DNA of 33,535 nucleotides from CBEUVQ01 sp965546615 (GTDB taxonomy: Bacteria > Bacillota > Desulfotomaculia > Desulfotomaculales > Desulfohalotomaculaceae): the NCBI GenBank assembly GCA_965546615.1, contig CBEUVQ010000027.1:1-33535 (forward strand), in the 5' to 3' direction. This document shows positions 9,269 to 16,721 of the stretch, piece after piece. The translations under genes were made by a program, and so were the position numbers. The notes under the pieces were generated by a model, which was given only the letters and a program-made list of their open reading frames with translations, made no database searches and had not been told where the DNA came from. Position 1 is the stretch's first letter, and the number at the start of each line of letters is the position of its first letter.

Positions 9269-11197
9269 ATGAAAGCGGTGCAGATTTCATTGAATATCAA
9301 TATTGCTCTATGCCAAATGAAAGTAGTCCCGGGAAGACCGGATATAAATACCAAAACTATGCTGGAAATGATATCGACTGCTAAGAAAAAGAAGGCAGAT
9401 ATCGTTGTCTTCCCCGAAATGTCTATTCCGGGATACTTATTAGGAGATACATGGGAGCAGACTGCATTTTTAAATGACTGTGAAAACTACGGTAAACAAA
9501 TTATTGCTGCATCAGATGATGTAATCATCGTTTTTGGCAATGTAGCTGTAGATTGGGACAAGCGAAACGACGACGGCAGGGTGCGCAAATATAACGCCTG
9601 TTTTGTTGCTCATAACCGGAAACTTTTTGGCGGCAGCAACTTTCCTTATCCGTTTAGAATTAAAACTCTGCTGCCCAATTACCGGGAATTTGATGATGAA
9701 CGGCATTTTTACAGCCTGCGCAAACTGTCGGAAGAGTTGGGTATTAAGACAGATGAACTGCTGCAGCCTGTTTGTTTATCTTATAAAGGTGAAAATATTG
9801 GTTTAGCCTGTATTTTGTGTGAAGACGGATGGGCGGAAAATTATTCAATCCAGCCGTTAAAACTTATCTGCAGCAAAGGTGGCGTTGATTTAGCCATCAA
9901 TATTTCTTCATCGCCTTTTACACTTGGTAAAAACAATAAACGCAGCAGAATTTTTTCTGAACAAGCCCGTGAAACAAAAGTGCCGTTAATATATGTTAAC
10001 AATGTCGGCATACAAAATAACGGCAAAACGATATATTCTTTTGACGGTTCAAGCACAGTTTACAGCTGCGATGGAAGGATAATTTACCAATGTGAGCGCC
10101 CCTTCGTTCAGAATGTTGATGTTGTTAACTTAAATTTGGCAAACGGCTGCAAAAACTATCCCGCTGTTAAAATTGCTGAAAAACAGCAAACAGAATATAT
10201 TTATGAAGCACTTCATTACGCTGTGAAGAATTTTACCGATGCTGTGGGGCTCAATAAAGTAGTAATTGGCATTTCCGGCGGAATTGATTCTGCTGTGTCA
10301 GCAGCGCTGTATTCTAAAGCATTAGGGCCGGAAAACGTTCTTTTGGTAAATATGCCCAGCAAGTATAACTCGACAACGACAAAAAATCTGGCCGCTCTTT
10401 TGGCGGATAGACTTGGCACGTTTTACACGGTACTGCCAATTCAAGAGGTTGTGGACCGGACAATAGATCAAATTGAAAGTGCGGCTGTAAAAAACACCAA
10501 AGACAATAGACAAATCAAATTGAAAATTACTCAGCACATGGCTGAGAATATTCAAGCCAGAGACCGTTCGGCAAGGCTGTTGGCGGCAGCGGCAGCTTCA
10601 TTTGGCGGTGGATTTACCTGTAATGCCAACAAAACGGAATTAACGGTAGGCTATTCCACCCTTTACGGAGACCAAGCCGGCTTTTTGGCCGCTTTGGGCG
10701 ATTTGTGGAAACATCAGGTTTATAAACTTGCATCATATCTCAATGAGAATATTTACCGGCAGGAAGTTATTCCCCAAGGAATTATAGATTTGGTTCCCAG
10801 TGCTGAGCTTAGCTTTAACCAGGCGGTGGATGAAGGTAGGGGTGACCCCATTATTTATAACTATCATGATTACTTGTTCCGTGCCTTTATTGAACCGTGG
10901 GAAAGGACATCTCCGGAGGAGATTTTAAAATGGTACTGTGACGGTGTTTTAGAGGAAAATATCGGCTGTGAACCTGGATTGGTAAGCAGGATATTTGCAA
11001 ATCCGAAAGAATTCGTAAAAGATTTAGAACGGTGGTGGAACCTATTTAACGGAATCGGATTAGCAAAGAGAATCCAGTCGCCGCCTGTATTGGCGGTCAG
11101 CCGCAGAGCTTACGGCTTTGATTATCGGGAAGCTCAAAACGGTGTATATTATACAAGAGAATACCGCCGTCTAAAAGAAAAGATATTAAAACATTGA
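9269..11197 (+). CDS. nadE: Glutamine-dependent NAD+ synthetase
   Basis: Last step of NAD synthesis: deamido-NAD, ATP and glutamine give NAD, AMP and glutamate. The N-terminal nitrilase-type glutaminase domain has the triad Glu50 (VVFPEMSIPGY), Lys132 (RIKTLLPNYREFDDERHF) and Cys184 (CILCEDGW). The C-terminal synthetase domain starts with the PP-loop GISGGIDSAVSAAL at residue 334 and contains LTVGYSTLYGD. The 642-residue size matches two-domain enzymes. The ATG at 9269 has no clear ribosome binding site; an in-frame TTG at 9290 behind AAAGCGGTG is possible. It lies 41 bases after hydF with no terminator between, so it may be in the same transcript, and a terminator follows it. Confidence 0.96.
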   Translation: MKAVQISLNINIALCQMKVVPGRPDINTKTMLEMISTAKKKKADIVVFPEMSIPGYLLGDTWEQTAFLNDCENYGKQIIAASDDVIIVFGNVAVDWDKRNDDGRVRKYNACFVAHNRKLFGGSNFPYPFRIKTLLPNYREFDDERHFYSLRKLSEELGIKTDELLQPVCLSYKGENIGLACILCEDGWAENYSIQPLKLICSKGGVDLAINISSSPFTLGKNNKRSRIFSEQARETKVPLIYVNNVGIQNNGKTIYSFDGSSTVYSCDGRIIYQCERPFVQNVDVVNLNLANGCKNYPAVKIAEKQQTEYIYEALHYAVKNFTDAVGLNKVVIGISGGIDSAVSAALYSKALGPENVLLVNMPSKYNSTTTKNLAALLADRLGTFYTVLPIQEVVDRTIDQIESAAVKNTKDNRQIKLKITQHMAENIQARDRSARLLAAAAASFGGGFTCNANKTELTVGYSTLYGDQAGFLAALGDLWKHQVYKLASYLNENIYRQEVIPQGIIDLVPSAELSFNQAVDEGRGDPIIYNYHDYLFRAFIEPWERTSPEEILKWYCDGVLEENIGCEPGLVSRIFANPKEFVKDLERWWNLFNGIGLAKRIQSPPVLAVSRRAYGFDYREAQNGVYYTREYRRLKEKILKH

Positions 11198-11213
11198 TAC
11201 TGCTGTAGATGCA

Positions 11214-11244
11214 AACTCTCGCCTTTCTTGGGTGAGAGTTTTTT
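11214..11244 (+). terminator. Intrinsic terminator after nadE
   Basis: AACTCTCGCC (11214-11223) pairs with GGTGAGAGTT (11231-11240), ten pairs with one G-T, then TTTT. It probably ends the aspA-hydF-nadE transcript. Confidence 0.88.
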
Positions 11245-11260
11245 AGTTTCTCATGCTGTT

Positions 11261-11289
11261 TTGACAAAATCGTGTTTTGGTTTTATACC
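11261..11289 (+). promoter_or_regulatory. Candidate sigma-A promoter
   Basis: TTGACA at 11261-11266 is 17 bases from TATACC at 11284-11289, a perfect -35 box with a four-of-six -10 box. A transcript from here would have a leader of about 300 bases before the M16 peptidase gene. Confidence 0.5.
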
Positions 11290-11394
11290 GAAAATGCCAA
11301 CCTGTTGAGAAAGAAAGCAGATACTTTTTAATTGCAAATACCTACCTGCCGGGGATAGGGGCAGCTGCCGTATAAACTCGGTTACCGCAGAAAA

Positions 11395-11413
11395 TAACGA
11401 TTAGCTAATGTTA
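11395..11413. promoter_or_regulatory. Palindrome, possible operator
   Basis: TAAC-G-ATTAGCTAAT-GTTA: a perfect 10-bp palindrome ATTAGCTAAT (11400-11409) flanked by TAAC and GTTA, with one unpaired G. The centre has no loop, which fits a dimeric DNA-binding protein better than an RNA hairpin. No family is recognisable. Confidence 0.4.
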
Positions 11414-11592
11414 ATTTCAGTTTTGCATAAAATAGTTTAAATATTTAAGTAATAAAGTGTTTTTCTTTTATTGCGAGAGTTGTATAATTTGGTAAGTGGT
11501 ATAATATTTGATGCCGAAATGTTTGTTTTTCATAAAAAATTTTTTGTTGGAAGGTTACAATATACCATAAATATTATTTAGGGAGGGCCATA

Positions 11593-12858
11593 ATGTACCA
11601 AAAGACGACACTGGATAACGGGGTCCGGATTTTATCAGAAGAAATTCCACATGTTCGCTCGGTTGCTGTTGGCATTTGGGTAAATGTAGGTTCACGTGAT
11701 GAGCAAGATGAAAATAACGGCATATCGCACCTGATTGAGCACATGATGTTTAAAGGTACTGAGAAAAGGTCGCCGAAAGATATTGCCGAAGAGTTAGATG
11801 CAGTTGGCGGACAATTAAATGCTTTTACCACTAAAGAATATACTTGTTACCATGCAAAAGTTTTAGATGAACATATTGATCTGGCCATTGATCTGCTTAC
11901 CGATATGCTGTTTAACTCTAAATTTAACGAAGAAGATTTAGAACGGGAAAAGAATGTGATTATTGAAGAAATAAAAATGTATGAGGACGCGCCTGACGAG
12001 CTGGTGCATGACATTTTTACCGGTACTCTTTGGCATGGGCACCCGCTTGGACGGCCGATAATTGGTTCGGCGGAAATTGTTAATTCATTCAGCCGAAAAG
12101 ATTTGGTGGATTACTACCGAAAGCATTATATCCCCAACAATATGGTAATTTCGTTAGCAGGGAACATTAAACATCAACAAGCGGTAGAAAAACTAACGCC
12201 GATTTTTGAAAAATTAAAAGCCGGTGAGCAAAGAAGAGTTAGCACACCGCCAAAAGGAATCAGCAATTTAAACTGTCAGAACAAAGGAACAGAGCAGGTG
12301 CATATGGTAATTGGCACCCCGGGTTATCAGTTGGATCACCGGGATGTTTATACTGTGCAATTAATGAACACCGTTCTCGGCGGTGGCTTATCATCCCGCT
12401 TATTTCAAGAAATCCGCGAGCAGCGCGGTTTAGTATATTCTGTTTATTCTTATCACAGCTCATATCATGATTCCGGCTTGTTTGCCGTTTATGCCGGATT
12501 ATCAAAAAATAATGTTAATCAAGCAATGGAGCTGATCTTTAAGGAAGTGAAAGATATATCCCAAAACGGAATTACTGAGTCAGAGCTGCAGCGGGCTAAA
12601 GACCAGTTAAAAGGCGGGCTGCTGCTGTCGCTGGAAAATGTTAACAGCAGAATGAGCCGATTGGGCAAATCTGAACTGTATTTAGGCAAGGTGCTGGAGC
12701 CGGATGAAATTGTGCAAAAGGTATACAAAGTAACCAATGAAGATATTCAGCGTGTTGCTTCGGAAATGTTTAAGCCGGACAATTTCACCATGGCTGCCAT
12801 CGGTCCGTGGCAGGATTGCGGTGACTTAAAAAGAGAATTAGATAAGCTGCGAATTTAA
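11593..12858 (+). CDS. M16-family zinc peptidase (YmxG/MlpA-like)
   Basis: Predicted metalloendopeptidase of the pitrilysin/processing-peptidase family. The inverted zinc motif HLIEH is at residues 46-50, followed by FKGTEKRS and by the acidic helix EEIKMYEDAPDELVHD that normally supplies the third zinc ligand. The C-terminal half includes LGGGLSSRLFQEIREQRGLVYSVYS, the typical second-domain signature. The 421-residue length is normal for bacterial single-chain members. The ATG is preceded by GGGAGG. Its position upstream of a YlmC/YmxH gene and the dipicolinate operon matches Bacillus ymxG (mlpA), so orthology is likely; the physiological substrate is not known from sequence. A strong terminator follows. 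Confidence 0.95.
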   Translation: MYQKTTLDNGVRILSEEIPHVRSVAVGIWVNVGSRDEQDENNGISHLIEHMMFKGTEKRSPKDIAEELDAVGGQLNAFTTKEYTCYHAKVLDEHIDLAIDLLTDMLFNSKFNEEDLEREKNVIIEEIKMYEDAPDELVHDIFTGTLWHGHPLGRPIIGSAEIVNSFSRKDLVDYYRKHYIPNNMVISLAGNIKHQQAVEKLTPIFEKLKAGEQRRVSTPPKGISNLNCQNKGTEQVHMVIGTPGYQLDHRDVYTVQLMNTVLGGGLSSRLFQEIREQRGLVYSVYSYHSSYHDSGLFAVYAGLSKNNVNQAMELIFKEVKDISQNGITESELQRAKDQLKGGLLLSLENVNSRMSRLGKSELYLGKVLEPDEIVQKVYKVTNEDIQRVASEMFKPDNFTMAAIGPWQDCGDLKRELDKLRI

Positions 12859-12926
12859 CAAGCCGTTTGGTGTTTTTAACGGCAGCGCAGTATAAGCTGT
12901 GACAAATATATAAAGAAAAGGGTATT

Positions 12927-12965
12927 AAAGGGCTGTTGAAGTTCGTCTTGCAACAGCCCTTTTTG
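12927..12965 (+). terminator. Intrinsic terminator after the M16 peptidase gene
   Basis: Perfect 12-bp inverted repeat AAAGGGCTGTTG (12927-12938) with CAACAGCCCTTT (12951-12962), 12-base loop and a T run. Confidence 0.93.
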
Positions 12966-13050
12966 GCTGCTTAGAACAGAATTTTGTCACATAGATGTTC
13001 AGCAACTCAAATATATATAATTAACAGAATAAAGAAAGGTTTTGAAAATA

Positions 13051-13986
13051 ATGCGCTGGTATTTATATCGACGGTCTAAATTTAAAATTATGATACCGCT
13101 GGCGGCATTATTAATCATATTTTTAATACTTTTAAAATCGCTTTTTAATGTCAGCAATTTGCCGGATATATGTATGCCCGCAAGTGGAGCGGCACCTACT
13201 GACTTGTATTTTACGATGCAGTCTGAAGATGTAGACTTGCCTGATGAATTGATGGTTTATAAATACCAAAACGAAGCATTTACTGAACATGATGTTGCTG
13301 AATTGGCAGAAAGATTAGATTTAAACGGTAAAATATTTTATAACAGTGAAAACCGGCAGTGGTCTGTCAGTGCGTCCGGAAGAATATTGGTTGTTGAGCA
13401 GCAGTCCGGAATGTGGAATTTCCGCGATATCGGCAGCCGATACGGCATAGATGCGGTATCAAGGATTGTTCCGTCGGATGATGATGTTTTAGAATTAGCA
13501 AAAGATTATTTAAACAAAGTGGGTATTGAAGCGGAAGAATTTTCATCGGTTGGTATCGGCACCACCACTGAAAACAACACCGTCACCGCTAAAAGTGTTT
13601 ATTTTTATCAACAAGTGGACGGATACGAAGTAGTCGGTGCTTCCCGCTTAGTGGTTGATATTGGCCACCAAGGAAAATTAGAAGGCATAACTAAATATTA
13701 TAAAGAAATTGAAGAAGATAAAGTTTATAAGTTAAAAAGCGTTCGCCAAGCAATGGCCGAACTGAAGTCAGGTCAGGCCGGGTTTCAAATACCGGAAAGT
13801 ATTCAAGGGCAGGCAAAAGTATACGAAGTGCGCCTGGCTTACTATGAGGAGTCAGGGTGTTCGTTGGAAAATCATTATCTGCAGCCAATTTACTTGTTTA
13901 CCGGCGAAGTGGAAACTGAAGAAGGCTACCGGCTATTCAGTGCTGCCGTTCCCGCAGTAAAAGGAGTAAAAGTAAAACAATTTTAA
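13051..13986 (+). CDS. Membrane-anchored protein with YycI-like C-terminal region
   Basis: Not firmly recognised. A basic N-terminus (MRWYLYRRSKFK) precedes one hydrophobic segment of about 20 residues (near 14-33); the remaining roughly 275 residues should lie outside the membrane. The C-terminal half contains YQQVDGYEVVGASRLVVDIG and a segment beginning YYKEIEEDKVYKLKS, which resembles the PepSY-like repeat of YycI/YycH-type regulators of the WalK kinase, but no WalRK genes are nearby, so this is only a fold-level suggestion. I prefer the ATG at 13051 (AGAAAGG 11 bases upstream) over the in-frame TTG at 13042, which sits too close to that ribosome binding site. It stands alone between two terminators. 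Confidence 0.75.
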   Translation: MRWYLYRRSKFKIMIPLAALLIIFLILLKSLFNVSNLPDICMPASGAAPTDLYFTMQSEDVDLPDELMVYKYQNEAFTEHDVAELAERLDLNGKIFYNSENRQWSVSASGRILVVEQQSGMWNFRDIGSRYGIDAVSRIVPSDDDVLELAKDYLNKVGIEAEEFSSVGIGTTTENNTVTAKSVYFYQQVDGYEVVGASRLVVDIGHQGKLEGITKYYKEIEEDKVYKLKSVRQAMAELKSGQAGFQIPESIQGQAKVYEVRLAYYEESGCSLENHYLQPIYLFTGEVETEEGYRLFSAAVPAVKGVKVKQF

Positions 13987-13999
13987 ATTGCTGCCTGTT

Positions 14000-14035
14000 A
14001 ACGTTCTCACTGCAGCAAAAAATGAGAGCGTTTTT
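14000..14035 (+). terminator. Intrinsic terminator after the membrane-anchored protein gene
   Basis: AACGTTCTCA (14000-14009) pairs with TGAGAGCGTT (14023-14032), ten pairs including one G-T, followed by T bases. Confidence 0.85.
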
Positions 14036-14117
14036 CTTTATTTACCAGAGATTAATACAAAAATTCCCTATCGAACAGGTATATCTCTCGACCGGCATCA
14101 ATAAAATTTAGTGGGGG

Positions 14118-14441
14118 GTGGACGAGATATATACCTATATCTTGGGGGCGATTGTTTTACTGCTGGTTATTCTGTCAATCAGACAGCGGGTGATTAACAG
14201 CCGCTGTCTGGCCCGCGGCAATGTCAGCGAATCTAAAGTATCCCCTTTTTCATCGGCGTTGGCAAGCCTGGTTGGCACCGCCGGCGGTATTTATCTTTCT
14301 GTAGTGATGTTAACTACATTTTTAGAGATGGATATTCCCGCAAAAGTGCAGCTGTGGCAGTTTAATTTAGAGCCGCTGGCTGCAGTATCATTTGTTATTG
14401 CCATTTTACAACCGTTCTTTCTGCGCTTAATTAAGCGTTAA
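14118..14441 (+). CDS. Small integral membrane protein, function unknown
   Basis: A 107-residue protein I do not recognise. It shows three hydrophobic segments: about residues 7-20 (ILGAIVLLLVILSI), 50-66 (LVGTAGGIYLSVVMLTT) and 84-102 (LEPLAAVSFVIAILQPFFL), with basic stretches between. The start is a GTG inside a G-rich run (GTGGGGGGTGG) that must also serve as ribosome binding site, so the exact start is uncertain; no in-frame ATG lies near. It is 25 bases upstream of the YlmC/YmxH gene and likely cotranscribed with it. Coding potential is supported by frame length and amphipathic pattern, not by homology. Confidence 0.7.
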   Translation: MDEIYTYILGAIVLLLVILSIRQRVINSRCLARGNVSESKVSPFSSALASLVGTAGGIYLSVVMLTTFLEMDIPAKVQLWQFNLEPLAAVSFVIAILQPFFLRLIKR

Positions 14442-14466
14442 TCTTAAGTTAAGGGAGGTGGCACCG

Positions 14467-14736
14467 CTGCGGTTAAGCGAACTTGTCGGGAAAGAACTGG
14501 TAAACATAGTTAACGGTGCTCGGTTGGGAGTTATCGGTGAGTCTGATTTAGCAATTGACATCAACAGCGGTCAAATTGAATGCATCATTTTACCACAGCG
14601 GGCGAATTTATTAAATTTTTGGGTTGATCGCCAGCAAATGGTCATCCCGTGGGATTTAGTGCGCAAAATCGGCGAGGAAGTAATCATCGTAGAAATGGAT
14701 CAGGGGAATTTAAACTTTAAAAAGTATTCAGTGTAA
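14467..14736 (+). CDS. YlmC/YmxH family PRC-barrel protein (sporulation-associated)
   Basis: Small PRC-barrel protein widely conserved in endospore formers; its biochemical role is unknown. The N-terminus RLSELVGKELVNIVNGARLGVIGESDL and the C-terminal IPWDLVRKIGEEVIIVEM match YmxH/YlmC. The family begins MRLSEL. Here the codon at that position is CTG (14467), about eight bases after GGGAGGTGG, an ideal spacing. The in-frame GTG at 14458 lies inside that ribosome binding site. I therefore propose CTG as initiator (89 residues); GTG at 14458 would give 92. The gene sits between the M16 peptidase gene and the dipicolinate genes, as ymxH does in Bacillus, and a terminator follows. Confidence 0.9.
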   Translation: MRLSELVGKELVNIVNGARLGVIGESDLAIDINSGQIECIILPQRANLLNFWVDRQQMVIPWDLVRKIGEEVIIVEMDQGNLNFKKYSV

Positions 14737-14737
14737 C

Positions 14738-14757
14738 ACCCGGGCAACCGGGTTTTT
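14738..14757 (+). terminator. Short terminator after the YlmC/YmxH gene
   Basis: ACCCGG-GCAA-CCGGGT, a 6-bp stem with a GNRA tetraloop, then TTTTGTTTT. Confidence 0.82.
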
Positions 14758-14808
14758 GTTTTAAGTCAATGATATGTCTGCGCTGTCTTTCTGCTGCTCT
14801 ATGAAAGG

Positions 14809-14837
14809 TTGACAAGCTACTTTAAGTATAGAATAAT
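14809..14837 (+). promoter_or_regulatory. Sigma-A promoter of dapB
   Basis: TTGACA (14809-14814), 17 bases, AATAAT (14832-14837). It starts about 50 bases after the preceding terminator and predicts a leader of about 65 bases before dapB. Confidence 0.75.
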
Positions 14838-14907
14838 AATTCTCAAGCAAAATATGAAAACAGAAGCAAATTTTTCAAAATACGACAATAAACCGGGAGG
14901 TAAGCAC

Positions 14908-15705
14908 ATGATTAGAGTAGCAGTATCCGGAGCGGCAGGGCGGATGGGTCAGGAATCCTGCCGGGCAGTTTTTAAAGATCAAGGTATGATTTTGGCGGGA
15001 GCGATTGATTCGCGCCATGGTGGCAAAAACTTGGGCAAATTGATTGGCATTGAGGAAGCAGATTTAACTGTTCGTGACGATTTAGAAAAAGCTTTACAAG
15101 AAATCAAACCGGATGTGCTGGTAGATTTTACACACCCTGATGCGGTTTATAATAATGCAGTAATTGCTTTAAGAAATAAAGTGCGTCCGGTGATCGGTAC
15201 CACCGGCATGTCACCGGAGCAAATTGCCGACTTACAAGAACAAGCAAAAAGTCTGCAGCTTGGGGGATTAATTGCTCCTAATTTTGCCATTGGGGCACTG
15301 CTGATGATTAAGTTTTCTGCAATGGCTGCCAAGTATTTTCCCAATATTGAGATTATTGAATTGCATCATGATCAAAAGGCCGATGCCCCTTCGGGAACAG
15401 CGTTAAAGACGGCGGAAGCGATAGCGGAGGTAAGAGGCAGTATGCGCCAAGGATTGGCGACTGAACATGAAAAAATTGCCGGTGCACGTGGTGGTGATTT
15501 TGAAGGGATGCGCATTCACAGTGTACGCCTGCCCGGTTATGTAGCACATCAAGAGGTGATATTTGGCGGTACCGGACAAACGCTCACCATTCGTCATGAT
15601 TCTATTTCCCGTGAGTCATTTATGCCCGGTTTGCTGCTCGGTATTCGCAAGGTAATGACGATAAATAAACTGGTTTACGGCTTGGAAAACTTAATTTTTG
15701 AATAA
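14908..15705 (+). CDS. dapB: 4-hydroxy-tetrahydrodipicolinate reductase
   Basis: Second committed step of the diaminopimelate/lysine pathway, using NAD(P)H. The N-terminal Rossmann motif is VAVSGAAGRMGQE near residues 4-16. The catalytic region LHHDQKADAPSGTALKTAE begins at residue 152, with His153/His154 and Lys157 as expected for the family. The 265-residue length is normal. The ATG giving MIRVAVSG has GGGAGG nine bases upstream; a longer in-frame reading from 14809 runs through the promoter and is rejected. It has its own promoter and stands just before dpaA, whose product acts on the same branch-point chemistry. Confidence 0.97.
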   Translation: MIRVAVSGAAGRMGQESCRAVFKDQGMILAGAIDSRHGGKNLGKLIGIEEADLTVRDDLEKALQEIKPDVLVDFTHPDAVYNNAVIALRNKVRPVIGTTGMSPEQIADLQEQAKSLQLGGLIAPNFAIGALLMIKFSAMAAKYFPNIEIIELHHDQKADAPSGTALKTAEAIAEVRGSMRQGLATEHEKIAGARGGDFEGMRIHSVRLPGYVAHQEVIFGGTGQTLTIRHDSISRESFMPGLLLGIRKVMTINKLVYGLENLIFE

Positions 15706-15738
15706 ACTAATCGCCAAATAATTATTGCATATACAAGC

Positions 15739-15789
15739 ACCTCCTAAGTCGGCATCACATATAGTGAAATCATACTAAGTCTGATGTCG
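15739..15789 (+). promoter_or_regulatory. dpaA upstream region: sigma-K-like promoter, direct repeat and dyad
   Basis: AC at 15739-15740 is 17 bases from CATATAGTG (15758-15766), one base off the sigma-K pattern AC-N17-CATANNNTA. The heptamer CTAAGTC occurs at 15744-15750 and again at 15775-15781, 31 bases apart. CGGCATCA (15750-15757) can pair with TGATGTCG (15782-15789). In Bacillus the dipicolinate synthase operon is made in the mother cell under sigma-K, which fits. The promoter call is from a weak consensus and is inference. Confidence 0.45.
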
Positions 15790-15805
15790 AAGGGGGCTTT
15801 CAGGC

Positions 15806-16693
15806 ATGCAGCCGGATTTGCAAGGAATTAAAGTAGCGGTGCTCGGAGGAGATGCCCGGGAGATTATCTTAGTTTCTGAACTATCACGATTGGGGGCAAT
15901 GGTACATGTTGTTGCAGTACCGGTTCAAAACGATCCAAATGTAATTGAATGTGCTACCGTGGCTGAGGCATTACAAGACATTCAAGCTGTCATTCTTCCG
16001 ATACCCGGTATTAATAAGGATGGTACAGTTTACAGCATCTTCAGTGATCAACCGCTGGAATTATCCGAAAAGCTGTTGGTTGCGCTGCCTGCAAATACAC
16101 CGGTATTTGCGGGGTTTGCCAGAGAGCGTTTAAAAGAGATGGTGAAACGCTGCAATTTGCGCCTGATTGAGCTTTTAATGCGAGATGATATCGCCATTTT
16201 AAATTCCATCCCTACTGCAGAAGGGGCTGTTCAAATGGCAATTGAAGCCACACCTATAACTATTCATGGCAGCAGCTCGTTTGTGTTGGGATTTGGCCGT
16301 ACCGGAGCGACGATAGCTCGTTTGCTTAAAGCAATGGGAGCTGATGTTACTGTTCTCGCTCGTCAGGAGGCTCAATTAGCGCGCATTTATGAGCAGGGTA
16401 TGCGTCCGATGACCTACAGTGAATTTCCTGATCATATTCATGAAGCAGACATTATTTTTAACACCGTTCCCGCATTGGTGTTACCCGGCAGTATACTAAG
16501 CAAAGCGTCCGGTGAAATGGTGGTTATTGATGTTGCATCTCCACCGGGAGGTACTGACTTTGATGCCGCTAAAAGATTGGGCATAAAAGCTTTACAAGCT
16601 CCCGGTTTGCCTGGCAAAGTGGCTCCTAAGACTGCAGGTCAAATTATTGCGCGGGTTGTACCGCGTCTTTTGGCCGAAGAATTGGCTTTGTAG
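15806..16693 (+). CDS. dpaA: Dipicolinate synthase subunit A
   Basis: With DpaB it converts dihydrodipicolinate to dipicolinic acid, the calcium-chelated spore-core solute; made in the mother cell in Bacillus. The N-terminal domain begins VAVLGGDAREIILVSELSRLGA, a DpaA hallmark, and the C-terminal dehydrogenase-like domain has the nucleotide motif GFGRTG at residues 162-167. The 295-residue length is normal. GGGGG lies about ten bases before the ATG. dpaB follows 28 bases after the stop, so the pair is one unit. The upstream region has a sigma-K-like promoter and repeats. Confidence 0.97.
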   Translation: MQPDLQGIKVAVLGGDAREIILVSELSRLGAMVHVVAVPVQNDPNVIECATVAEALQDIQAVILPIPGINKDGTVYSIFSDQPLELSEKLLVALPANTPVFAGFARERLKEMVKRCNLRLIELLMRDDIAILNSIPTAEGAVQMAIEATPITIHGSSSFVLGFGRTGATIARLLKAMGADVTVLARQEAQLARIYEQGMRPMTYSEFPDHIHEADIIFNTVPALVLPGSILSKASGEMVVIDVASPPGGTDFDAAKRLGIKALQAPGLPGKVAPKTAGQIIARVVPRLLAEELAL

Positions 16694-16721
16694 AATTTGG
16701 AAAGCCACGGAGGTGCTTGGC

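Larger units (their letters stand above)
11198..11592. other. 395-base intergenic region before the M16 peptidase gene
   Basis: After the nadE terminator this region contains a promoter-like TTGACA/TATACC pair at 11261-11289, a GC-richer stretch around 11345-11390 with short self-complementary segments such as CTGCC/GGCAG, a near-perfect palindrome at 11395-11413, and two TATAAT sequences (11483-11488 and 11500-11505) lacking good -35 boxes. I see no convincing ORF. The content suggests a long regulated leader or a small RNA, but nothing identifies which. Confidence 0.55.

Noticed and set aside
15744..15781. Repeated CTAAGTC as a CRISPR or integration-site repeat
   Set aside because: Only two copies of seven bases, no array, no cas genes and no mobile-element genes nearby; a regulatory explanation is simpler.
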